Source: Phycisphaerae bacterium
Lineage (GTDB): Bacteria > Planctomycetota > Phycisphaerae > Phycisphaerales > Phycisphaeraceae
Direction: 5' to 3'
Assembly: GCA_030425705.1 (NCBI GenBank)
Contig: JAUHZU010000004.1
Coordinates: 62,001-126,000 of the forward strand
Length of the DNA stretch: 64,000 nt
Shown here: positions 18,754-27,128 of the stretch, in pieces
How positions within the stretch are numbered: position 1 is the stretch's first letter
How the letters are laid out: the number at the start of each line of letters is the position of its first letter
Made by a program: the position numbers and the translations under genes
The notes under the pieces: model-generated
Told to the model about the DNA's origin: nothing
The model's database searches: none
The model's input: only the letters and a program-made list of their open reading frames with translations

Positions 18754-18988
18754 TTCGCGTTGCGCACGGAGGCGGCGCGGTGGCCATGCCGTCCGGCATG
18801 GAGATGTACAACCCTGTTGTTCGTTCTGCCGACGGCGAGTCGACCGTCGGCCCTTGTTACACCCCCTCGCCGTCATTACCCACGGCGACCCATGCGGCGG
18901 ACCCGGTCCCGCACGCGTTGGCCTATCGGCCATGGGCTTTCGATCGGCACCGCGGCGCTCGATCGAAAGCCCGCACACGGAGACCCCT
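18754..18988 (+). ncRNA. Structured 5' leader of rpsB with three perfect hairpins
   Basis: The leader holds three perfect inverted repeats. Hairpin 1 has arms 18784-18790 and 18795-18801 (CCATGCC/GGCATGG, loop GTCC). Hairpin 2 has arms 18828-18835 and 18844-18851 (GCCGACGG/CCGTCGGC). Hairpin 3 has arms 18934-18946 and 18960-18972, 13 bp (GGGCTTTCGATCG), and ends 6 bases before the GGAGA ribosome-binding site at 18979-18983. Ribosomal-protein leaders often bind their own product to repress translation; autoregulation by S2 is an inference. The region is otherwise non-coding. Confidence 0.55.
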
Positions 18989-19813
18989 ATGTCCCTCGCA
19001 AAAGAACTTGTCGACGCCGGCATCCACTTCGGCCACCGCGCCACCCACTGGAACCCGAAGATGTCCCCGTACATCTTCGGCAAGCGCAACAAGATCCACA
19101 TCATCGACGTCAAGGAAACGATCAAGGGCCTGCTCCTCGCCCGCAAGTTCCTGACCAAGGTCGTCGCAGACGGCAAGGACGTGCTGTTTGTCGGCACCAA
19201 GCGCCAGGCCCGCGGCATCATCGAGCAGTACGCCGGTGAGGCCGGCATGCCCTACGTTACCGAGCGCTGGCTCGGCGGCACGCTGACGAACTACTCCACC
19301 ATCCGCCAGCGCCTCAAGCGCCTCGAAGAACTCGAGCGCATCGAGGAGTCCGGCGAGATCAACAACTACTCCAAGAAGATGGAGTCCCAGCTCAACCGCG
19401 AGAAGGCGAAGATCACCCGCAACCTCGGCGGCATCCGCGAGATGCACAAGCTCCCCGGCGCGATCGTCATCGTCGACGTCGCCCAGGAGACCAACGCCGT
19501 CCGCGAGGCCCGCAAGCTGGGCATCCCCACGGTCTGCCTGATCGATACCGACTCCGACCCGGACTTCGCGGACATCCCGATCCCCGGCAACGACGACGCG
19601 ATGCGCTCGATCGAGGTTGTGATCCGTTCGCTCGCCGCCGCGGTCAACGAGGGCAAGACCCAGCGCCGCGAGAAGGCCGGCGGCAAGGACGAGGCCGCCG
19701 CGGGCTCGCCCGCCCCCCGCAAGCGCAGCAGCCGGGCCCAGTACTCCGCCGAAGCCCCGGCCGAGGCCCCCGCCCCCGAGGGCGAGCCGGCCGCGGCCCC
19801 CGCGAGCGAGTAG
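18989..19813 (+). CDS. rpsB: 30S ribosomal protein S2
   Basis: A small-subunit protein needed to dock S1 and for initiation. The start is ATG at 18989 ([16 protein letters not shown]) with GGAGA just upstream; the frame extends to 18854 but that part is leader RNA. 274 residues. Conserved S2 blocks are present: [38 protein letters not shown] and the IPIPGNDDA motif. After about residue 225 there is a Lys/Ala/Pro/Glu-rich low-complexity tail of about 50 residues, longer than in typical S2. tsf follows after 157 bases, the usual rpsB-tsf order. Confidence 0.97.
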   Translation: MSLAKELVDAGIHFGHRATHWNPKMSPYIFGKRNKIHIIDVKETIKGLLLARKFLTKVVADGKDVLFVGTKRQARGIIEQYAGEAGMPYVTERWLGGTLTNYSTIRQRLKRLEELERIEESGEINNYSKKMESQLNREKAKITRNLGGIREMHKLPGAIVIVDVAQETNAVREARKLGIPTVCLIDTDSDPDFADIPIPGNDDAMRSIEVVIRSLAAAVNEGKTQRREKAGGKDEAAAGSPAPRKRSSRAQYSAEAPAEAPAPEGEPAAAPASE

Positions 19814-19970
19814 GCCCCGCCCCCGAGACCACGCAACGCCGAGCACGACGCGTGAGCGCGTGACGGACCGCCGCCACGACTCGTACGCGACCCCAACGTG
19901 CTCGGCTTTCTATCCCCCCACGCAACCCACCCGACCCGCAACGCCGACCCCGGCGTCAGGAGAACCCACG

Positions 19971-20774
19971 ATGTCCTTTACCGCCAAAGACGTGATGCAG
20001 CTTCGTAAATCCACCGGCCTGGGGATGGCCGACTGCAAGAAGGCCCTCGAGAAGGCCGACGGCGACATGGAGAAGGCCGCCGAGATCGTCCGCGCCGAGT
20101 TCGGCGCGAAGATGGACGGCCGGGCCGACCGCGAGTCCGGCGAGGGCCGCATCGCCATCGCCGTCAGCGACGACAAGCACAAGGGCGCGATTGTCCGCGT
20201 CAACACCGAGACCGACTTCACCGCCAAGAACGACGCGTTCGTTGCGATGACCCAGCAGGTGGCCGACCTCGCGCTGCAGCAGGACGTCGGCGCCGTCGCC
20301 GCCAACGACGCGATCGAAGCCGCCATGAAGGACGTCCGCCTCACCACCGGCGAGAACGTGCAGTTCGGCGAGGGCGCGGTGTTCGGCGGCGCGGGCCACA
20401 CCGTCGGCAGCTACGTCCACTTCACCGGGAAGGTCGGCGTGCTCATCGACCTCGAAGGCGAGGCCGACGAACAGCTCTGCAAGGACCTGTGCATGCACAT
20501 CTCCGCGATCGTCCCCGAGCCGCTGGGCGTCAACGAGGAAGATGTCCCCGCCGACGTGATCGAGAAGGAAAAGGCCGCCGCCAAGGCCGAGGCCATGGAG
20601 TCCGGCAAGCCCGAGGACATCGCCGAGAAGATGGTCGTCGGCAAGATGCGCAAGTACATGGACTCGATCGTCCTGCTCCGCCAGCCGTTCGTCAAGGACG
20701 ACAAGCAGCAGATCAAGGACATCCTGCCCGCCGGCGTCACGATCAAGTCGTTCAAGAAGCTCGTGGTCGGCTAA
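19971..20774 (+). CDS. tsf: Translation elongation factor Ts
   Basis: The guanine-nucleotide exchange factor for EF-Tu; cytosolic. The start is ATG at 19971, preceded by AGGAG (19958-19962); 267 residues. The N-terminal UBA-like domain has the signature LRKSTGLGMADCKKAL, and the EF-Ts core motif VNTETDFTAKN is clear. It is followed by a dimerisation region and the C-terminal QPFVKDDK module. The adjacent rpsB gene and a shared terminator at 20808-20833 complete a standard operon. Confidence 0.97.
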   Translation: MSFTAKDVMQLRKSTGLGMADCKKALEKADGDMEKAAEIVRAEFGAKMDGRADRESGEGRIAIAVSDDKHKGAIVRVNTETDFTAKNDAFVAMTQQVADLALQQDVGAVAANDAIEAAMKDVRLTTGENVQFGEGAVFGGAGHTVGSYVHFTGKVGVLIDLEGEADEQLCKDLCMHISAIVPEPLGVNEEDVPADVIEKEKAAAKAEAMESGKPEDIAEKMVVGKMRKYMDSIVLLRQPFVKDDKQQIKDILPAGVTIKSFKKLVVG

Positions 20775-20807
20775 GCCGCCTTCGAGGCCTATTACCCTGA
20801 TCAACGA

Positions 20808-20833
20808 CAAGCCCGCCGACACCGGCGGGCTTG
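20808..20833 (+). terminator. Terminator between tsf and the convergent pseudopilin gene
   Basis: An 11-bp perfect stem (CAAGCCCGCCG with CGGCGGGCTTG) and an ACAC loop, followed by TTGTTG. It lies 33 bases after the tsf stop and 37 before the end of the convergent gene, so it may serve both strands. Confidence 0.8.
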
Positions 20834-20870
20834 TTGCTTGATGGGGTATTGCTGGGGGTTCTGCGGGAAG

Positions 20871-21707
20871 CTACTCGCCGCGGCCGAGGCCCTTGGACAG
20901 GTAGACCTCTTCCAGTGCGGTTTCGCTGCTGATCGACACGGCTTCGGCGTGGCCATCGATCATACAGACGTTCATCGTCTCGGCCTTGTGGCGTTCGGTG
21001 GGGAACACCGACGTGGTCCCGCCGCGGCCGCTGTACTCGTAGGCGTCGATCAGGGTCGCGTCGTCGGCGTAGTTGAAGTAGGTCGCCCAGAGGTCCGAGC
21101 CAAACTCGATCCGCGGCTCGCCGTCGGCGGTGAACATAACGGAGGAGGCCTCGCGGACCTTGCCCAGGTCGCCGTAGATGCGGTCGTCAAGGCCGCCGGT
21201 GTACCCGAGCAGCGCCTCGTTGTGGCCGTAGCTGGACAGGCCCAGCGGCCGGGGGCTGCCGCTGATACCGAGCTGGCGGATCGGCTCGACCTCGTCATCG
21301 GCGGGGCAGACGAAGGGCTGGATGCGGGACAGCTCGTTCATGTCCGTCTGCATGTCGCTCCAGCTCGTCAGCCGGATGGACAGCCCCATGTACTCGCCCA
21401 GCGAGGCGGTCCAGGGGGCCTCGGCCCGCGTCGCGCCGTACTGGAACAGCGTCAGGTTCCTCTTCGCGTCGGACATCAGCGACCCCCCGGCCGAGTCGTA
21501 GCACTCGCCGGCGACGGGGAGCTGCTCTTTCCGGTCCGAGGCGTGGGCGAGCGCCGCGATGACCTGCTGCCGAGAGTTCGACAGGCACTGTGAGGCCCGC
21601 GCCGCGTCCCGCGCAGCCCCCAGGGCGGGCAGGAGGATCGCGATCAGCAGCGCGATGATGGAGATCACCACGAGCAGCTCGATCAGGGTAAAGGCGTGTC
21701 GTTTCAT
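20871..21707 (-). CDS. Prepilin-type (pseudopilin) protein with H-X10-DG tail
   Basis: 278 residues. The start is ATG at 21707, with AGGAG 8 bases upstream. The N-terminus is a textbook type IV/type II-secretion prepilin: a short basic leader MKRHA, then [20 protein letters not shown], cut before Phe. The body is typical of the planctomycete-expanded DUF1559-like proteins, ending with [13 protein letters not shown], a one-residue-longer variant of the H-X9-DG signature. It probably forms part of a pseudopilus or surface fibre, but these abundant proteins have no proven role. It is last in the sigma / FecR / PEP-CTERM / PEP-CTERM gene row and lies after an intercistronic hairpin. Confidence 0.88.
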   Translation of the reverse strand: MKRHAFTLIELLVVISIIALLIAILLPALGAARDAARASQCLSNSRQQVIAALAHASDRKEQLPVAGECYDSAGGSLMSDAKRNLTLFQYGATRAEAPWTASLGEYMGLSIRLTSWSDMQTDMNELSRIQPFVCPADDEVEPIRQLGISGSPRPLGLSSYGHNEALLGYTGGLDDRIYGDLGKVREASSVMFTADGEPRIEFGSDLWATYFNYADDATLIDAYEYSGRGGTTSVFPTERHKAETMNVCMIDGHAEAVSISSETALEEVYLSKGLGRGE

Positions 21708-21767
21708 AGCAAAACTCCTGTCGGAAGGTCAGCGTGCGGTGGGGCGCACCCGGTGAAGCAAAGATCC

Positions 21768-21791
21768 GCCCGGCCGCACGTACGGCCGGGC
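21768..21791 (-). terminator. Intercistronic hairpin after PEP-CTERM gene 1
   Basis: A 9-bp perfect stem (GCCCGGCCG / CGGCCGGGC), 20 bases downstream of the stop at 21812 on the minus strand. The continuation GGATCTTTGC has only a short T run, so it may be a partial terminator or an mRNA-stabilising element. A sibling hairpin is at 22607-22634. Confidence 0.55.
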
Positions 21792-21811
21792 AGATGAAGG
21801 AGGAAGGCCGG

Positions 21812-22489
21812 TTAGCGCCGACGCCGGAGCATCGTCAGGCCGCCGAGCGCGAGCAGGGCGAGCGAGCCGGGCTCGGGGACGGGGGAGATATCGACTTCCA
21901 ATGAATCGATGGCCAGGTCGCCGTTGTTACCGTTGGCGAAACGCAGGCGGTCGTAGGCCTCACCGGCGGCACCCGTGCCGCTGATGTTCTCGCCGGTGGA
22001 GAGCGAGAACGTCCAGGCACCGGTATCGAAGGTGTAGGTGAAGGTGGCGGTGTTGTCCTCGACGGTGTTGCCGGTGGTCAACGCCGCGCCGATCGCGCCG
22101 CCGTCCACACCCCACGAGCCGGAGAGGTTCGGGTGGCCGACGAAGATGCGTTCGGTGCCGCCGATGAACAGGCTGACGCCGGCGTACCCATCGAAGAAGT
22201 TGCCGCCGGTCTCCGCGGCGTCGAAGGTCAGGGTCAGGACCTCGCCGGCCCCGAGGGCCGAGGTGAAGTCGGCGAACGCGGTACGAGCCGCGCCCTGTGT
22301 ATCGACGATGCCGCCGTTGACGACCGCGCCGCCGGTCTCCGACCACGGGCCGCCGACATCCGCGCCCTTGCCGTCGATCGCCGTGCCGTTGGGGTCATCG
22401 AAATCGTCCGCAAAGACCACCGCGGCGTTGGCGTAGGCGCCAACCATCAGGGTGCTTGCTGCTGCTGCCAAAACAATCCGAGTGTTCAT
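21812..22489 (-). CDS. PEP-CTERM surface protein 1
   Basis: 225 residues. The start is ATG at 22489 behind AGGAGG, the strongest Shine-Dalgarno in the window. A Sec signal peptide (cleavage near ANA, residue 23) is followed by a beta-rich, LamG-like body and the C-terminal sorting signal: VPEPGS, a hydrophobic helix, then LRRRR. This tail is recognised and cleaved by the exosortase encoded at 6905-9043. The body has no catalytic signature; it is probably a matrix or envelope component. Part of the row sigma / FecR / PEP-CTERM 2 / this gene / pseudopilin. Confidence 0.92.
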   Translation of the reverse strand: MNTRIVLAAAASTLMVGAYANAAVVFADDFDDPNGTAIDGKGADVGGPWSETGGAVVNGGIVDTQGAARTAFADFTSALGAGEVLTLTFDAAETGGNFFDGYAGVSLFIGGTERIFVGHPNLSGSWGVDGGAIGAALTTGNTVEDNTATFTYTFDTGAWTFSLSTGENISGTGAAGEAYDRLRFANGNNGDLAIDSLEVDISPVPEPGSLALLALGGLTMLRRRR

Positions 22490-22606
22490 CTCGAAATCCT
22501 CCTGTGGGAGTGCAAAAATCCAGGCCGGAACGTCCGGCGAGGGGTCTGTCTACATATGTGAGTCACGGTTCGTGGGCATGGCTTGCGCTCATCTGCGCTA
22601 GAAGAT

Positions 22607-22634
22607 CCGCTCGGCCGACGGCTCGGCCGGGCGG
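22607..22634 (-). terminator. Intercistronic hairpin after PEP-CTERM gene 2
   Basis: An 11-bp stem (arms 22607-22617 and 22624-22634, one G-U), 17 bases after the stop at 22652. It shares the flank AAGATCCGC and the CGGCCG/CGGCCGGGC core with the hairpin at 21768-21791. Confidence 0.55.
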
Positions 22635-22651
22635 ACTAAGGAGGCGGCGGT

Positions 22652-23368
22652 TCAGCGCCGGCGGCGGAGCATCGCCAGGCCGCCCAGCGCCATGAGCGCC
22701 AGCGACCCCGGCTCGGGGACGTTCGCGACATCCGCGAACGTGGTGCCGAAGACGATGTTGGTCAGGTCCCACTCGGTCGCTTCGTTGCCCGACCGGAGGT
22801 GGACGGCGTCGAACTGGGCGTTACCGCTCAGCGTGGTGGTCAGCGCGGCGGGCTGGCTGCCTTCGTCGGCCACAATGGGGTTGAGCCAGATGGTGACGTT
22901 GTCGTCCGCGTTGGCGTTGAAGTCGATGCGGACGACGATCTGGTGCGGGTCGTTGAGCGCGATATTCTCGTAGGTCACGCCGTCGCTGGGGTTGGCGGTC
23001 GCCAGGTCGCCGTCGCCGATGCCGCCGCCATAGCTCCAGGCGTGTGCGGGCCAGTTGTTGCCGACCAGGAAGCGCTCGTTGCCCTGGAACATCAGGTGGA
23101 GCCCGCCGAAGGAATCACCGGGGTTTGAACCGTTGTTGAAGGTTTGTAGCGCCGCGGTGAAGCTGTAGAAAAGCGTGCCGGAGGCGGTCTCGCTGCTGTA
23201 GTTGTCGATCCAGTCGCCGGTATCGTTGGTGGTGTCGATGATGTTGAAGCCCGGTCCACCGCCCACGACGCCCTCGATCCCGGGGTTGGTCTGGAGCACG
23301 TCCGCGTGGGCCGCAACGGGGAACAGGCAAAGCAGTGAAGCGGTGGCAAACAGTTGGTGAGTCTTCAT
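22652..23368 (-). CDS. PEP-CTERM surface protein 2
   Basis: 238 residues from ATG at 23368, which has AGGAG about 10 bases upstream; an earlier in-frame ATG at 23422 lacks this and would spoil the signal peptide. The signal peptide is MKTHQLFATASLL..., with cleavage near AHA. The body is Asn/Asp/Gly-rich and beta-structured, of the kind called PEP-CTERM domain protein, and ends with VPEPGS, a hydrophobic stretch and LRRRR. It is exported, then expected to be cut by the exosortase. The tail is almost the same as in the gene at 21812, but the bodies are only loosely similar. Confidence 0.9.
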   Translation of the reverse strand: MKTHQLFATASLLCLFPVAAHADVLQTNPGIEGVVGGGPGFNIIDTTNDTGDWIDNYSSETASGTLFYSFTAALQTFNNGSNPGDSFGGLHLMFQGNERFLVGNNWPAHAWSYGGGIGDGDLATANPSDGVTYENIALNDPHQIVVRIDFNANADDNVTIWLNPIVADEGSQPAALTTTLSGNAQFDAVHLRSGNEATEWDLTNIVFGTTFADVANVPEPGSLALMALGGLAMLRRRR

Positions 23369-23427
23369 GGGGTCCTCTCCTGTAGAAGTAAGGCGGGCCG
23401 GCGGTACACGCATGCCGACCAAAGAAA

Positions 23428-25266
23428 TCAGTTCCGCAAGACGGCACGTACGTCCGTGCCGACTCTGAATTCATCAAACGACCAGCGGTGGTTGCCGTCC
23501 GCCGCTTCCAGCCGGAGCCGGTCCAGGCGGAGGTCGATGTTGTCGATCACGATGTCGGGGTTGCCCAGACGGTTGAGTGAAGGGTCGACGTAGATCGAGA
23601 TCTGGTCCGCGCCGTCGCGGAAGTCGATCACGACCAGCCAGTGCATGGTGCGGCCGGCAGGCGGCGGCGCCATGCCGGGCTTGGACAAACGGATGTTGCC
23701 GGTGATGCTCTCGGGCTGATCGGGCGCGCTCCGCCGGCAGGTGACGCCCAGGGCCGGCTCGTGCGCGATCCGCCCGATGAACAGGTACTCCCCGAGGTCG
23801 CGGTTGTCGTCGATGCCGAACAGCGACACCCCGCACCAGCCGGCGGGGTCCTGCGGGTCGCCGGACTCCAGCCGCATCATCCAGGACAGGCACACGCGGG
23901 TCCCGTCCCGGCCGAGAGTCGGCATGTCGGACCGGACAAGGCCCGCCCGCGCCGCCGGGCCGGACGACGCGAGGTCGAGGTCCAAGAACAGGGTGGTGGC
24001 TTCCGCCTCGCTGATCTCAAGCCGTCCGCCGGTCATCGAGAGTTCGCTGTCACGCCGAGGGCTGAGGGACCGGCTGTCGGCACCGACCTGGCCTCGAAGC
24101 AAGCGCGACTCGAAGCCGTAGACACCGACCCGCTGGTCGGGGTGGTAGGACAGCGCCGCGATGAGTTCGGGGTCGTGTTCCCACATCCGGCGGACCGCGG
24201 CCGCGTAGGGCTCCGGGCCCAGCCGCCCCTGCAGCGCCTCAAAGGTCTCCACGCCGATGAAGGCGGTCTCGCTCACCGCGTGGGTGTCCACGTGCTGGCC
24301 GGTTGCATCGACCCGCAGGGCACGGTCGGCCGACAGCGGGATCGCGGCCGCGGACGCCACGCCGTCGGTCATCGGCGTGAGCGAGACCTGGCCGGTATAG
24401 ACCTGAGCCGTCGTCTGGTTCGCGGGGTCGACGTGTACCCCGAAGGTCGAGCCGCTGTCCTGGATGGTCGCGTTGGGCGTCTGGATCGTCAGGGGGGAGC
24501 GGCCCGCCGGGGTCACGGCGGTCACCCGGCCGCGCGAGAGCTCGACCTGCCCCGCGCCGCTGATCCGCAGGTAGGCCGGCCCTTCGACAAGAAGAGTCGT
24601 GCCGTTGCCCATCTCGATGCGTGCCAAACCGGCGGTGAGCCGGATCGGTGTGTCCTGCAGGTTCTCCCCGGGGTGCGGGATGTAGCCCTCGCCCCAGACC
24701 GCCTGGTGCGTGGCGATCAGGCGCGATCGGCCGGCGAACGCTTCGCGGGGCGGTGTGGCCTGGCCGGGGCCGACGTTCCCGCCGCCCGAGCCCTGGCCCA
24801 TAAAGACCCCGCCCAGCCAGAAGGCCAGCAGACAAACCGCGGCGATCGCGCCGACCACCACCAACGGCGGGACCGACCAGCCGCCGCCCGGGTTTGCGCC
24901 GTGTGCACGGCGAAGACGCTCGGCCTGTTTGCGCTGTTGGGCCCGACGCAGCAGCTCGTCGGTCAGGTCGACCGGCACCTCCGCCTCGTGGTCCGACTCT
25001 TCCAGGGCGGCCAGCGCAGAGAGGAAGTCGGTGGAGTCCTGGTCCTGCGTCGCGATAACCTGCTCGTTCGCGCTCCCGTAGAGCTCGCGCATCATGCCCG
25101 ACTGCTGCACGAAGCAGGCGAACAGGCGCGCCGCCTCGGGGTCGGATGCGACCAGCGCCTCGAGCTTCGCCAGCCCGTCGGGCGTGATCTCGCCGTGCAG
25201 GTACGCGTCGGCCAGGAGCGCCAGGCGGTCTTCCATCTCCTGCGTGTCGTGGCGCTCGGTGCTCAT
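23428..25266 (-). CDS. FecR-like transmembrane anti-sigma factor with LamG-like C-terminus
   Basis: 612 residues. The start is ATG at 25266, overlapping the sigma gene stop (ATGA). The cytoplasmic N-terminus (1-120) has an anti-sigma-like helical region with DPEAARLF. One TM segment is at about 133-155. A FecR domain lies at about 170-320 (HPGENLQDTPIRL, LVEGPAYLRI, LSRGRVTAVTP). The extracytoplasmic C-terminal beta-sandwich (about 370-610) resembles concanavalin-like lectin folds. It is expected to hold the ECF sigma factor at the membrane until an outside signal, perhaps a glycan, releases it. The two PEP-CTERM genes and the pseudopilin downstream are candidate co-expressed targets. Confidence 0.85.
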   Translation of the reverse strand: MSTERHDTQEMEDRLALLADAYLHGEITPDGLAKLEALVASDPEAARLFACFVQQSGMMRELYGSANEQVIATQDQDSTDFLSALAALEESDHEAEVPVDLTDELLRRAQQRKQAERLRRAHGANPGGGWSVPPLVVVGAIAAVCLLAFWLGGVFMGQGSGGGNVGPGQATPPREAFAGRSRLIATHQAVWGEGYIPHPGENLQDTPIRLTAGLARIEMGNGTTLLVEGPAYLRISGAGQVELSRGRVTAVTPAGRSPLTIQTPNATIQDSGSTFGVHVDPANQTTAQVYTGQVSLTPMTDGVASAAAIPLSADRALRVDATGQHVDTHAVSETAFIGVETFEALQGRLGPEPYAAAVRRMWEHDPELIAALSYHPDQRVGVYGFESRLLRGQVGADSRSLSPRRDSELSMTGGRLEISEAEATTLFLDLDLASSGPAARAGLVRSDMPTLGRDGTRVCLSWMMRLESGDPQDPAGWCGVSLFGIDDNRDLGEYLFIGRIAHEPALGVTCRRSAPDQPESITGNIRLSKPGMAPPPAGRTMHWLVVIDFRDGADQISIYVDPSLNRLGNPDIVIDNIDLRLDRLRLEAADGNHRWSFDEFRVGTDVRAVLRN

Positions 25267-25790
25267 AAGCCCCCCCGCCCGGTGTCGAGCCGGTCTTCGA
25301 TGCAGCGCCGCAGCGCGGTGTGTGCCCGGGTGATCGTTTTGTAGACGGTCTCGACGCGACGCCCGAGGGTGTCGGCGATCTTCTGCGACTTCATCCCCTG
25401 GCCGTAGCGCATCTCGACCACCTGCCGGGCGGGGCCGGAAAGCTGGCCGATGCAGCGGCGCATGGCGTCCATCCGGTCGCCTTCGGTCGCCGTGCCCCCG
25501 CCGGCCCAGGACTTCTCGAGGATGTCCAGCACCTCGGGGCTGAGCAGTTGGGCCTTGCCCCGCCGGCTGCGGCGGACCTCCAGGCCCTTGAGCCGGATGG
25601 CGTGGCGGACCCAACGGTCCAGGTGCTCGGGCCCCTGGATCTGGTCGCACTTGCGGACCGCAGCCATCGAGACCTCCTGGAACACGTCTTCCGCGGCGTG
25701 TTCATCGGCGACGATGACCCACGCATACCCCAGCAGCCGGCTCCGGCGCTGGATCAGAAACTGGACAACCACGTCACTCGGAACAGACAT
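25263..25790 (-). CDS. ECF-type RNA polymerase sigma factor (RpoE-like, planctomycete FecR-linked group)
   Basis: 175 residues from ATG at 25790, with AAGGAG about 6 bases upstream. Region 2 (about 10-80) contains the core-binding and -10-reading helices (DEHAAEDVFQEVSMAA, HLDRWVRHAI). Region 4 (about 120-170) has the helix-turn-helix with QKIADTLGRRVETVYKTITRAH. It directs transcription of a small regulon when released from the FecR-type partner encoded by the overlapping downstream gene. It heads a five-gene minus-strand row ending in surface-protein genes. Confidence 0.92.
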   Translation of the reverse strand: MSVPSDVVVQFLIQRRSRLLGYAWVIVADEHAAEDVFQEVSMAAVRKCDQIQGPEHLDRWVRHAIRLKGLEVRRSRRGKAQLLSPEVLDILEKSWAGGGTATEGDRMDAMRRCIGQLSGPARQVVEMRYGQGMKSQKIADTLGRRVETVYKTITRAHTALRRCIEDRLDTGRGGL

Positions 25791-25978
25791 GAGGCTCCTT
25801 CACAGTGCTAACTGCACGGCAACACGGAATCAGGACACCGGAGGCAAAAAAAAAGCGCGGCGAAAAACCTGGAAAACCGGGGACGGCCTGAATCCGCCCG
25901 GCGGGGCATGGCGAATCCTAGAGCAGACGGCCGGCAGCGTGTCGGCCCGCAACAGGACCAAACCCAAGGAATCGAACC
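25791..25978. other. Divergent spacer between the ECF sigma gene and the fasciclin gene
   Basis: 188 bases with no gene. It contains a run of nine A at 25846-25854 and an A/T-rich block (about 25845-25880) unusual for this genome, where divergent promoters are likely. No clear hexamers could be assigned. The segment at 25967-25977 resembles a tRNA T-loop only by chance. Confidence 0.4.
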
Positions 25979-26926
25979 ATGCATCCCCTGCGTACCACAC
26001 TGGCAACCGCACTCCCCGCGCTGGCCCTTTCGCTCGGCACCCCGGCCCTCGCCGGCGATTGTGGCGGCTGCGACCGGGACACCGCCCCGCTCCACGCCGT
26101 ATCCGCCGAGATGGACCTCGTGGAAACCGCCGTCGCGGCCGGCTCGTTCAACACCCTTGCCGCGGCGCTGGAAGCCGCCGACCTAGTAGAGGCGCTGCAG
26201 GGCGAAGGCCCCTTCACCGTCTTCGCGCCGACCGACGACGCCTTCGCCGCGCTGCCGGAAGGCACGATCGAGTTCCTGCTGGACCCGGACAACAAGCACA
26301 TCCTCCAGGCCGTGCTGCTGTACCACGTCGTGCCCGGCAACCTGGAGGCCGAGGACGTCCTCGAGGCCGACAAGCTCGTGACCCTTAACGGCCAGAAGCT
26401 GGACCTCACGACCGACGGCAGCGTCATGATCGACGACGCCAACGTGACGGCCACGGACATCGCCTGCACCAACGGCACGATCCACGTGATCGACAAGGTC
26501 GTGATCCCCAACACCAGCGACCTAATCGAGACCGCGGTGTCTGCCGGCTCGTTTACCACCCTCGCCGCGGCACTCGACGCGGCCGGCCTGATCGAAGCGC
26601 TTCAGGGTGACGGCCCGTTCACCGTCTTCGCGCCGACCGACGACGCGTTCGCCGCGCTCCCCGAGCATGTGGTCGCCAACCTGCTCAAGCCCGAGAACAA
26701 GGACCAACTGATCGCCGTGCTGACGTACCACGTCGTGGCCGGCCGGGTCTACGCGGTCGATGCGATCGCGGCCGAGCACGCCGAGACGCTCCAGGGCTCG
26801 AGCGTGACCATCGAGCACCGTGACGGCGACGTCTACATCGATGGTGCCCGCGTCATCAGCGCGGACATCGACGCCACCAACGGTGTCATCCACGTCATCG
26901 ACAAGGTGATCCTGCCCCAGGACTAA
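25979..26926 (+). CDS. Secreted protein with two fasciclin (FAS1) domains
   Basis: 315 residues from ATG at 25979 (AAGGA upstream). The signal peptide cleaves near PALAG (about residue 25), followed by a short Cys/Gly segment GDCGGCD. Two tandem FAS1 domains span about 40-170 and 175-315. Both have the family core [17 protein letters not shown], a YHVV block and an ending NGxIHVIDKV. The two halves are very alike, suggesting recent internal duplication. FAS1 proteins mediate adhesion at the cell surface. A strong terminator follows, and next come a sigma/anti-sigma pair of the SigK/RskA type; in mycobacteria SigK controls FAS1 proteins, so the same link is inferred here. Confidence 0.93.
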   Translation: MHPLRTTLATALPALALSLGTPALAGDCGGCDRDTAPLHAVSAEMDLVETAVAAGSFNTLAAALEAADLVEALQGEGPFTVFAPTDDAFAALPEGTIEFLLDPDNKHILQAVLLYHVVPGNLEAEDVLEADKLVTLNGQKLDLTTDGSVMIDDANVTATDIACTNGTIHVIDKVVIPNTSDLIETAVSAGSFTTLAAALDAAGLIEALQGDGPFTVFAPTDDAFAALPEHVVANLLKPENKDQLIAVLTYHVVAGRVYAVDAIAAEHAETLQGSSVTIEHRDGDVYIDGARVISADIDATNGVIHVIDKVILPQD

Positions 26927-26944
26927 CTCTGCCCCATGCCCCCG

Positions 26945-26978
26945 CCGCCCGGCACCGCGTGGTGCCGGGCGGTTTTTT
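26945..26978 (+). terminator. Strong intrinsic terminator after the fasciclin gene
   Basis: A perfect 12-bp stem (CCGCCCGGCACC / GGTGCCGGGCGG), GCGT loop and six T at 26973-26978, 18 bases after the stop. Confidence 0.95.
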
Positions 26979-26999
26979 GCCCGGGTGTGCGTGTGGCAA

Positions 27000-27009
27000 C
27001 CCCCCCCCC
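27000..27009. repeat. Homopolymer of ten C upstream of the sigK-like promoter
   Basis: A C10 tract, about 30 bases before the putative -35 box of the sigma gene. Tracts of this length are slippage-prone in replication. Confidence 0.7.
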
Positions 27010-27038
27010 ACCATGCGTATGCCCGGGACTTCGAGATG

Positions 27039-27069
27039 TTGGTAGCCGCCCCCACGAATCTGCTAGAAT
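27039..27069 (+). promoter_or_regulatory. Putative promoter of the SigK/RskA-like pair
   Basis: TTGGTA at 27039-27044 and TAGAAT at 27064-27069 with a 19-base spacer. The -10 is good and the spacer is a little long. It lies about 60 bases before the sigma-gene ATG. Confidence 0.45.
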
Positions 27070-27128
27070 CACGGCGTGCCGGTGCCCGGATGTACCGCCC
27101 GACACAGGTTGTTTACCGAGTTGGTTTC

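Noticed and set aside
18854-18988. 45-codon N-terminal extension of S2
   Set aside because: It coincides with leader hairpins, and S2 begins at the conserved [16 protein letters not shown].
25967-25977. tRNA T-loop-like GGTTCGATTCC on the minus strand
   Set aside because: No paired T stem, anticodon arm or acceptor stem can be built around it.
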